Positions 23,517 through 29,457 of a stretch of DNA of 33,982 nt are shown one piece after another. The position numbers were made by a program, and so were the translations under genes. The notes beneath the pieces are model-generated. The model saw nothing but the letters and a program-made list of their open reading frames with translations, did not search any database and was not told where the DNA came from. The DNA comes from Deltaproteobacteria bacterium (GTDB lineage Bacteria; Myxococcota; JACRCW01; JAFGSX01): the NCBI GenBank assembly GCA_016934455.1, contig JAFGSX010000130.1, positions 1 through 33,982 on the forward strand, in the 5' to 3' direction. Every line of letters starts with the position of its first letter. The stretch's first letter is position 1.

Positions 23517-23870
23517 TTATCTGGACAACCTGAGGCCGAGCGGCGAGCTGCCGCCGGCCAGGAAATAGCCGAGCCTCTCGAGCACGCGCAGGTCGCCGGC
23601 AAACGAGATCTCGCGCCGGCCGACCGCGTCCGCCGCGTCGAGGGTACCCTCGATGAAGGCGCCGAACGCGGCGGCGCTGACGTCGAGCTTGAGGTCGGCA
23701 GCGGCGTCGGCGCCGGGCGCGATCGGCAGCTCGGGGTCTCCGAAGCGGATGGTCCAGGCCCCCACCTCGCGCACGCTGATGGCGACGCTGCCCTGGGTCT
23801 TGACGAACTCGAGAAACCGCTGGTGCACCAGATGCGGCAGCACGCGTTCGAAGAACTCTCTGATCTGCAT
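23517..23870 (-). CDS. SCP2 sterol-binding-like domain protein
   Basis: The 117-aa protein begins at ATG 23870. It shows the SCP2 pattern: strands SVAISVREVGAWTIRFGD and ADLKLDVSAAAFGAFIEG, then AVGRREISFAGDLRVLERLGYFL, where the G/A-rich turn and the last helix are typical. SCP2 domains bind hydrophobic ligands such as acyl chains in bacteria. It is the first gene of the minus-strand pair with the EF-hand protein. Its promoter is shared with the divergent methyltransferase. Ligand unknown. Confidence 0.72.
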   Translation of the reverse strand: MQIREFFERVLPHLVHQRFLEFVKTQGSVAISVREVGAWTIRFGDPELPIAPGADAAADLKLDVSAAAFGAFIEGTLDAADAVGRREISFAGDLRVLERLGYFLAGGSSPLGLRLSR

Positions 23871-23920
23871 GCGGCGCGTCCTGTCGCCGAGCGTTGGCCA
23901 GCGGAGCCGAACCGGTCTTC

Positions 23921-23950
23921 ACGATAGGAAGCGCTCTGCCGCGCTGTCAA
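23921..23950 (-). promoter_or_regulatory. Promoter of the SCP2-like/EF-hand operon
   Basis: TTGACA and TATCGT are 18 nt apart on the minus strand. The -35 is a perfect consensus match and is half of a 10-bp inverted repeat (see 23941-23971). The leader is about 45 nt. Confidence 0.55.
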
Positions 23951-23971
23951 GGTGTGGCTCGTTGACAGCGC
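23941..23971. promoter_or_regulatory. 10-bp perfect inverted repeat containing both divergent -35 boxes
   Basis: GCGCTGTCAA and TTGACAGCGC are exact reverse complements separated by 11 nt. Each arm contains a consensus TTGACA facing outward, one toward the SCP2-like operon and one toward the methyltransferase gene. A dyad operator over a bidirectional promoter is the likely reading. Confidence 0.55.
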
Positions 23972-23990
23972 CCGGCGGAAGCGATTGCAT
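23962..23990 (+). promoter_or_regulatory. Candidate promoter for the methyltransferase gene
   Basis: TTGACA and TTGCAT are 17 nt apart on the plus strand. The -35 is perfect and the -10 is weak. The ATG at 24011 would lie about 14 nt after the transcription start. A second -10-like TATACA lies at 24002 without a suitable -35. Confidence 0.4.
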
Positions 23991-24010
23991 CGCGGCAACG
24001 GTATACAGAG

Positions 24011-24652
24011 ATGAGCGAAAGCGCCAGGCCATCCGGACCGCCGCTGCGCCTCAACCTCGGTTGCGGCGACAGCAAGCTGACCGGCCACGTCAACATCGAT
24101 GCCGTGGCGAGCGTGGCGCCCGACCTGGTGCACGACCTGGCGCTGCCGCTCCCGTACCCCGACCGGTCCGTCGACGAGGTCGTGGCCAGCGATCTGCTCG
24201 AGCATTTCGACAAGTACCAGCGCTGGCTGGTCGCTCACGACTGGTCGCGCGTGCTGCGCCTGGGCGGCCGGCTGCAGGTGCAGGTGCCGGACTTCGGCCG
24301 CATCCTGCGCAAGCTGCTCTGGCACGGGCTCGAGATCGGAGTCGATCAGATCTTCGGCGAGACGCTGTGGCGCTCGACGACCTACCTGGGGGCCTTTGGC
24401 AGCCACAAGTGGGGCTACACCCGGCGTTCGCTGATCGCCTTTGTCGAGACCCTGGGCATCGAGCCGACCGAGGTCGCGCGCCGTGGCTCCAATTTGAGGT
24501 TGGTCGGCGTCAAGGTGCGCCACGTCGACTGGAGCGAGCTGTCCGGGCGGCCGGTCCACTCCCACGCCAACGCCGGCGGCGTGGGCGAGGCCAGCGTCAC
24601 GCTCGGCACGGCGCGAGCTGCGATCGAGGCCTTCCGGGAGCGATCGCGATGA
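24011..24652 (+). CDS. Class I SAM-dependent methyltransferase
   Basis: The 213-aa protein opens with LRLNLGCGDSKLTGHVNID, the SAM-binding motif I, followed by a short region DEVVASDLLEHF and LRLGGRLQVQVPDF. The central GAFGSHKWGYTRRSL matches a methyltransferase group often found in cell-surface or lipid gene clusters. The substrate is unknown. It is divergent from the SCP2-like operon. The SDR remnant begins with ATGA overlapping its stop. Confidence 0.78.
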   Translation: MSESARPSGPPLRLNLGCGDSKLTGHVNIDAVASVAPDLVHDLALPLPYPDRSVDEVVASDLLEHFDKYQRWLVAHDWSRVLRLGGRLQVQVPDFGRILRKLLWHGLEIGVDQIFGETLWRSTTYLGAFGSHKWGYTRRSLIAFVETLGIEPTEVARRGSNLRLVGVKVRHVDWSELSGRPVHSHANAGGVGEASVTLGTARAAIEAFRERSR

Positions 24653-24768
24653 ACGTGGTCATCACCGGCAGCACGCGCGGCTTGGGTCATGCCGTCGCCA
24701 ATGAGCTGCTGGCGCGCGGCTGCCGGGTCATGATCAGCCGCCGCATCCAGCAGACCGTGGTCGAATGA
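24649..24768 (+). pseudogene. Truncated short-chain dehydrogenase remnant
   Basis: ATG 24649 overlaps the methyltransferase stop (ATGA). The 39-residue product, starting VVITGSTRGLGHAVANELL, is the N-terminal Rossmann nucleotide-binding segment of an SDR (TGxxxGxG), reading on to ARGCRVMISRR, but it stops at 24766-24768 after IQQTVVE. No catalytic Ser-Tyr-Lys region follows in any frame; the next gene is unrelated. ATGATCA occurs at 24730 and again at 24765, which may mark a deletion junction. Confidence 0.6.
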
Positions 24769-25217
24769 TCATCTCGCGCCATCGCGGTTCGCGGTTCTGG
24801 ACCGTCGGCTGTGCAGTCGGCGCGCTGGCGTTTGGCCTGGCCGCCGGCTTTGGCCTCTGGTGCGCCGGCGCGCCGGACGACCTCTGCCTGTCCTGGTGGG
24901 GCGGTGTCGAGCCGGACGCCATCGGCTGCTATGGCTGGCTCTTCCTCGCGCTGTCCCTGCTGATGCTGGCCTGCCTGGCGTTCCTGCTGAGCTGCGAGCT
25001 CGAGCTGCGCGACGACGGACTGTCGCTGCGCTACGGCCTGTGGCGGAGGAACTGCCGGCTCGACGAGCTGCAGGATTTCTCCTTTCTCTACACCAGCCAC
25101 ATCCGGATGTACCGCATCCGGCTGACCGGGACCCGGCGGACGCTCTACTTGACCAGCCTTTTCAACCGCTTCGACGAGATAGAGAATTGGCTGACCGAGC
25201 GCGTGAAGCCGCTCTAG
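24765..25217 (+). CDS. Two-TM membrane protein with PH-like domain
   Basis: The 150-aa product starts at ATG 24765, overlapping the SDR remnant's stop. Two hydrophobic helices (about residues 12-33 and 55-76) are followed by a strand-rich part: LELRDDGLSLRYGLWRRNCRLDELQDFSFLYTSHI. This resembles membrane-anchored bacterial PH domains. Its exact family is not certain. It lies 70 bp before the DUF1648 membrane protein. Confidence 0.62.
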   Translation: MIISRHRGSRFWTVGCAVGALAFGLAAGFGLWCAGAPDDLCLSWWGGVEPDAIGCYGWLFLALSLLMLACLAFLLSCELELRDDGLSLRYGLWRRNCRLDELQDFSFLYTSHIRMYRIRLTGTRRTLYLTSLFNRFDEIENWLTERVKPL

Positions 25218-25287
25218 AAAATGGTGTCGCGCCGACGGTAGCTGCAGCCTGTACTCTGCACCTCCTAGGCGAGGAGATCCGCTTTTT

Positions 25288-25818
25288 GTGGTGACGACCT
25301 CGAACCGGGTGGCGACGCCGCTGGTGGTGCTGATCGCGCTCTACGTCGCGGCGCTGCTGCAGCTCGTCTGTTACGGATCCAGGCTGCCGGAGCGGGTGGC
25401 GGTCCACTTCGGCGGCGACGGCAGCCCCAACGGCTGGTCGACGCGGTCCTGCTTCTGGCTGGTGTACGGCGCGCTCCTGGTCGGCAGCGCGCTGCTCTGG
25501 ATCGCGATCCCGTTCGCGCTGCGCGCGACGCCGGCGCGGTCCCTGAACCTGCCCCACAGGGAGTACTGGCTGGCCCCTGAGCGCCGGGAGCGGACCCTGC
25601 GATTCCTGCGCGACTGGACGTGGTGGTTCGGCGCCGTCCTGACGGGGGCGCTGGTGGGCAGCTTTCAGGCGGTGATCCTGGGCAACCTGCGGCCGGTTGT
25701 TCACGTCGACAACCGCGTCTTTCACCTGCTGTTCGTGCCGTTTTTGATCTTCACCGCGGTCTGGACCGCCGGCGGCTATCTGCGCTTTCGGTTGCCGCGC
25801 GGCGCCGGCGACCGCTAG
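25288..25818 (+). CDS. DUF1648 domain membrane protein
   Basis: The start is GTG 25288, with GAGGAGATCC upstream. The N-terminal part carries the DUF1648 motif LPERVAVHFGGDGSPNGW, which sits between two transmembrane helices. The 176-aa protein has about four helices in total and ends with a short basic tail. The DUF1648 domain occurs in SdpI-type immunity or signalling proteins; the role here is unknown. Its stop codon overlaps a -10-like TAGATT. Confidence 0.72.
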   Translation: MVTTSNRVATPLVVLIALYVAALLQLVCYGSRLPERVAVHFGGDGSPNGWSTRSCFWLVYGALLVGSALLWIAIPFALRATPARSLNLPHREYWLAPERRERTLRFLRDWTWWFGAVLTGALVGSFQAVILGNLRPVVHVDNRVFHLLFVPFLIFTAVWTAGGYLRFRLPRGAGDR

Positions 25819-25821
25819 ATT
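25792..25821 (+). promoter_or_regulatory. Candidate promoter for the second methyltransferase
   Basis: TTGCCG and TAGATT are 18 nt apart, overlapping the end of the DUF1648 gene. Each hexamer matches four of six consensus bases; transcription would start about 15 nt before the ATG at 25843. Confidence 0.45.
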
Positions 25822-25842
25822 GTGCCGCCAGGGAGACCGCCG

Positions 25843-26697
25843 ATGGCGCTCAAGCGCGATTTCCTGCTCAAGCTGTTCCTCGACACGGTCAAGTCCGACA
25901 TGCTGCACCTCGGCTACTCGGCGCCTGGCCAGCCGCTGGCATGGGCCGACCTGCCGGCGGCCCAGCTCGCGTACGAGGACCGGATGGTCGGCCTGATCCC
26001 GGAAGCGACGAGCTCCATCCTCGAGGTGGGGTGCGGCACCGGTCACACCACGGCCCGGCTGCAGCGCCAGGGCTTGCCGGTGCAGTGCCTGTCCCCGGAC
26101 ATCCTGCAGAAGGAGATCATCGAGAAAAAGTTCGGCCGCTCGATCGTCTTCCACAACACCACCTTCGAGGACCTCGACGTCGACGGCCGCTACCAGTTGA
26201 TCCTGATGCTGGAGAGCTTTGGCTACATCGCGCTCGAGCGCTGCCTGGAGCAGTGCCGCCGCTACCTGACAGCGGACGGCCGGGTGCTGATCGCCGACAT
26301 CTTCCGGCAGGATCGCAACCGCGAGTACAAGTCGTTCCACGTCTGGGACGACGTGGTGGCGGCGACCCGGAGCCACGGCTTCGAGTGCCGGCTGGTCGAG
26401 GACATCACCGGCAACATCGTGCCGACGCTGGATCTGGCGGCGTCGGTGTACGCGCAGTTCGTGGTGCCGATCGTCGACACCCTGTACGGCGCGGCCATGC
26501 ACTCGATCGACAAGAAGAAGCTCAAGAAGCTGCCGCTCAAGCTGGCGCGGGCGCTGTTCCAGAAGAAGATCGACGCGCTGCTGGCCGATGCCCACCAGCG
26601 GGTGCCCACCATTCTCAGCGGCGACTACTTCGCCCAGCACGCCCGCTACCTGATCGTCGAGCTGCGACCGGTGGCCGAAGGTCGGCCCGCGGCATGA
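25843..26697 (+). CDS. Class I SAM-dependent methyltransferase
   Basis: ATG 25843 follows CAGGGAGACC. The 284-aa protein has SSILEVGCGTGHTTARL (motif I) near residue 60, CLSPDILQKEIIEKKFG (motif II area), and the post-motif VLIADIFRQDRN. C-terminal basic helices (KKKLKKLPLKLAR) suggest membrane or nucleic acid contact. The substrate is unknown. It overlaps the next gene by ATGA and is probably in one operon with the acyltransferase. Confidence 0.75.
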   Translation: MALKRDFLLKLFLDTVKSDMLHLGYSAPGQPLAWADLPAAQLAYEDRMVGLIPEATSSILEVGCGTGHTTARLQRQGLPVQCLSPDILQKEIIEKKFGRSIVFHNTTFEDLDVDGRYQLILMLESFGYIALERCLEQCRRYLTADGRVLIADIFRQDRNREYKSFHVWDDVVAATRSHGFECRLVEDITGNIVPTLDLAASVYAQFVVPIVDTLYGAAMHSIDKKKLKKLPLKLARALFQKKIDALLADAHQRVPTILSGDYFAQHARYLIVELRPVAEGRPAA

Positions 26698-27455
26698 GCG
26701 AGCCGGCCGCCGATCGGAGCCCGCCGCTGGCCCGGCCCTCGCGCCGCGAGCGGCTGCGCCAGCTCCGGCGCCGCGTCACCTACTCGAGCTTCGTCACCGG
26801 GCTGATCGCCTGCGGGCTGTGGCTCTTCATCTGGCTCTACTTCAAGACCCTGCGGGTGGAATACGTCTACCACCCGGATTTCGATCGCGAGCAGCGCGAT
26901 CGGGTCTGCTACGGCTTCTGGCACGGTCGGCAGTTCTTGCTGGTCCCGAGCTTTGGCTGGGTGCACCCCGCCATCATGACCGACATAAGCTGGATGGGCG
27001 CCATCCAGGCCAAGATCCTAAGGCGCTTCGGCTATGTCGTGGTGCGAGGGTCGAGCAAGCGCCGCGGCGCGCAGGCCCTGCTCGAGGTGAAGCAGGAGCT
27101 CGAGGCGGGCCGCTCCGCCGCCTTCGCGCTGGACGGGCCGCGCGGGCCGATCCACCAGGCCAAGCCCGGCATCGTTTTTCTGGCGCAGAAGCTCGGCTAC
27201 CCGATCGTGCCGCTGCTGGCCAGCGCCGAGCGCGCCTGGGAGCTGGACAACTGGTGTCGCTACCAGCTTCCCAAGCCGTTCTCCCGCTGCTGGGTGGGCG
27301 TGGGCCAGCCCTTTTCTCCGGCCCAGTTCGACCGCGACGCCGCGGTCCAGGAGTGCAACCGCCGGGTCAACTGCTGGCTGGCCGAGCTCGACCGGCGCGC
27401 CGGGCACGGCGATCTCGCCGCTGTTCCGCCCGCCGGCGACCGCGCGGCAGGCTGA
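26694..27455 (+). CDS. Lysophospholipid acyltransferase family protein (DUF374)
   Basis: The start is ATG 26694 (MSEPAADRS), overlapping the previous stop; the track's longer ORF is an extension. Of 253 residues, one N-terminal membrane helix (SSFVTGLIACGLWLFIWLYF) is followed by FWHGRQFLLVP, then VVVRGSSKRRGAQALLEVKQEL, then FALDGPRGPIHQAKPGIVFLAQKLGYPIVPLL, the DUF374 pattern (WH, RGSSxRGG, DGPRGP, G..P). This family acylates lipids or lipid A precursors on the membrane. The exact acceptor is not known. Confidence 0.82.
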   Translation: MSEPAADRSPPLARPSRRERLRQLRRRVTYSSFVTGLIACGLWLFIWLYFKTLRVEYVYHPDFDREQRDRVCYGFWHGRQFLLVPSFGWVHPAIMTDISWMGAIQAKILRRFGYVVVRGSSKRRGAQALLEVKQELEAGRSAAFALDGPRGPIHQAKPGIVFLAQKLGYPIVPLLASAERAWELDNWCRYQLPKPFSRCWVGVGQPFSPAQFDRDAAVQECNRRVNCWLAELDRRAGHGDLAAVPPAGDRAAG

Positions 27456-27481
27456 ACGAATCAGCGCGCGGTCGGGAGCAA

Positions 27482-27499
27482 GCGCCAAAAACCTGGCGC
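27482..27499 (+). repeat. Short inverted repeat upstream of the Gln/Ala-rich gene
   Basis: GCGCCA and TGGCGC form a six-pair stem with loop AAAACC, 26 bp after the acyltransferase stop. No T run follows, so a terminator role is not clear. The region also has GATAAT at 27504 and TATTGT at 27512, which are -10-like. Confidence 0.4.
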
Positions 27500-27559
27500 G
27501 GACGATAATGCTATTGTTGCCGGCGAGCAGCGAACGTTATTGGTATGAGCGAGGTCGGC

Positions 27560-28063
27560 ATGGCGAATCGGATCGGGCAAGCACCGGTTTTTCCGATCGG
27601 TGTTCCCGTCAATGCGCCGCAGGCGACCGGGAGCGCGGCAGCTCAGGCCGGTTCCGTGAACGCGCCGCTGACCGAGCAGCAGGTGGCGCAGCGCACCGGG
27701 CTGGCGGCCCAGCAGCAGGCGGTGCAGAACTTCGCGCAGGGCGGCGAGCACCAGGTGGCGCCCAAGAAGCTCGGCCTGCTCAACCTGCTGCAGCGCGTCG
27801 GCGGCGGGCCCGCGGACTGGGGCCGCGTCCCGGCCGAGGCGCGCACGGCGCAGTTGCTGCAGCTTGCGCAGCAGGCGCGGGCGCAGGCAGGCAGCGGCGG
27901 CACCGTCGACGTCGATCGCGATCCCATGCTCTCCGCGCTGGCCAAGGACATGGGCTGGCAAAAGCCGTTCAGCTTTGAAGAGGTGTTGTTCCTGCTGCAG
28001 ATGAAGTACGCGGCCAAACAGGAGCAGGAACTGCTGGCCAAGATGAACGAGCTGGCCAAGTAG
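27560..28063 (+). CDS. Hypothetical Gln/Ala-rich protein
   Basis: The start is uncertain: ATG 27545 (MSEVG) gives 172 residues, while ATG 27560 (MANRIG) has GAGG at a better distance, and I choose 27560. The N-terminal half is Ala, Gln and Gly rich and probably disordered, and then a structured C-terminal helix pair follows with SFEEVLFLLQMKYAAKQEQELLAKMNELAK. There is no signal peptide or membrane segment. No family is recognised. Confidence 0.55.
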   Translation: MANRIGQAPVFPIGVPVNAPQATGSAAAQAGSVNAPLTEQQVAQRTGLAAQQQAVQNFAQGGEHQVAPKKLGLLNLLQRVGGGPADWGRVPAEARTAQLLQLAQQARAQAGSGGTVDVDRDPMLSALAKDMGWQKPFSFEEVLFLLQMKYAAKQEQELLAKMNELAK

Positions 28064-28197
28064 CGCGATCGCCCTCCTTCTGGTAAAACGCAATCGGCCA
28101 CCTGACCCGGGGCTGGCTGCGAATGCCCGAGGGCAGAAGGGAGCGGGTCTGACCGCGGCGACGCCCGCCAGGTGCGGCCAGTCAGGGGAGGATGGGC

Positions 28198-29397
28198 ATG
28201 TCGACGCTCTGCCCGGTCTGCCATGCGGTGGTGGCGGATGGTGGGGCGAGCTACTGCGCGAACTGCGGATGCGCGCTGGATGACGGGCTGTCCGCGGCGG
28301 CGACCGTCCCCGATCTAGACCGCGGCCAACTTCTGGAGCAACCGCTATCCGGGCCGCCGACGCATCGCGCCGCGGCCGTGGTCGCAGCGCCAGTGACGCT
28401 GCCGCCGTGGTTTGGCGAGGACGGTCAGGCCCCGGACACCGTGCCCGATCTCGATGCGCGCGCGATCGCCGGCAGAACTTTGACCACGGAGCCGATCGAG
28501 GCCAGACCGGCTCCGCGCGAGCTGGAGACAACTCTCGAGTTGCCCACCTCCAGCACAAGCGACGTCTTCGATCAGCCGACCCAGCCGGTCGATCGCCGAC
28601 AGCGGCCGGTGCCGTCCTGGCTGGCCGAGACGATCGGGCCGGCGTCGCAAGAGGAGCTGCCCCGGGACCCGTGGGCGGTCGACGATCCGAAAACCGGGAC
28701 GCAGCGGCCTTATGCCCTGGCGTCGACCACCCCATCCGGGCGAATGCCGGCCGCGGCAGCGCCGCTGGCGCCGGCGCTCTCGTCCACGGATACGCGGTCG
28801 GTCTTCGGGCCACTTGACGCGGCCCCGGTGCCAGAGCCTGCACCGCCGTCAGCACCGGCGATCGCGCTGGAGCTGGCAGGTGGCTCCCCCGGATCTCCGG
28901 CTGGCCAGTTTATCCCAAATCCATCGGTGGTCCCGGTCACCCCGTTTTCGGCTTCGAGCCTGCCGGTAGACTATCCCGAGCCGGATGCCGCGCCGGACGC
29001 GGCCGACATCGCACCCGAGCTTCCGCTCTACACGCCGCACGCGGCATTTCATCAGGACCAGCCCGCGAGCGCGATGGCTGCGCCTGCTCTGAGTTGCTGG
29101 CAGTGCGGCACCCCGATCGCGCCCCGCTCCACCTATTACCGGATCTCCGGCAGACCCTGGTGCGCCACCTGCGCTGAGCCCTACCTGCCAAGGCAGATCC
29201 GGAGCCTGGGCCAGGTGATGCTGCTGCTGGCAAAGCTGACGCTTCTCGTTGGAGCGATGGCAGCGACCTTCTGGTGGCTGTCGAGATACCGGCTTGTCGG
29301 TGCCATTATCGCCGGGGCGCTCATGTTTTTGCTGCTTTTTTTCAGACCCCGACGCAGTACCGGGATCAAGCGAATAGATCCGGTCAAACCCGGATAG
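28198..29397 (+). CDS. Zinc-ribbon membrane protein with disordered linker
   Basis: GGGGAGG is closest to the second of two ATGs, so ATG 28198 is preferred over 28192. The 399-aa protein has four parts. CPVCHAVVADGGASYCANC is a zinc ribbon. A long Pro/Ala/Asp-rich linker (about residues 35-290) follows. Near 300 is a second Cys cluster, CWQCGTPIAPRSTYYRISGRPWCATC, in a C-x2-C, C-x2-C layout. Last are two transmembrane helices (MLLLAKLTLLVGAMAATFWWL and LVGAIIAGALMFLLLFF) and a basic tail. Both ribbons could bind zinc. The function is unknown. Confidence 0.65.
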   Translation: MSTLCPVCHAVVADGGASYCANCGCALDDGLSAAATVPDLDRGQLLEQPLSGPPTHRAAAVVAAPVTLPPWFGEDGQAPDTVPDLDARAIAGRTLTTEPIEARPAPRELETTLELPTSSTSDVFDQPTQPVDRRQRPVPSWLAETIGPASQEELPRDPWAVDDPKTGTQRPYALASTTPSGRMPAAAAPLAPALSSTDTRSVFGPLDAAPVPEPAPPSAPAIALELAGGSPGSPAGQFIPNPSVVPVTPFSASSLPVDYPEPDAAPDAADIAPELPLYTPHAAFHQDQPASAMAAPALSCWQCGTPIAPRSTYYRISGRPWCATCAEPYLPRQIRSLGQVMLLLAKLTLLVGAMAATFWWLSRYRLVGAIIAGALMFLLLFFRPRRSTGIKRIDPVKPG

Positions 29398-29422
29398 CGG
29401 GTCAAGACCTGCTGCCGCGGTC

Positions 29423-29451
29423 TTGCATGGCAGACAAATGTCTGTTATTGT
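29423..29451 (+). promoter_or_regulatory. Candidate imuB promoter with an operator in the spacer
   Basis: TTGCAT and TATTGT are exactly 17 nt apart. The spacer is almost entirely the 14-bp palindrome CAGACAAATGTCTG. Transcription would begin at or near the GTG start at 29458, implying a leaderless message. Confidence 0.5.
29431..29444. promoter_or_regulatory. 14-bp palindrome, candidate operator for imuB
   Basis: CAGACA-AA-TGTCTG has six-base arms around a two-base spacer. It lies between the -35 and -10 hexamers, where a bound repressor would block transcription. DNA-damage repair genes of this kind are often under LexA-type control, but this palindrome does not match a LexA box I know, so the regulator is unknown. 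Confidence 0.5.
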
Positions 29452-29457
29452 GGCCCG

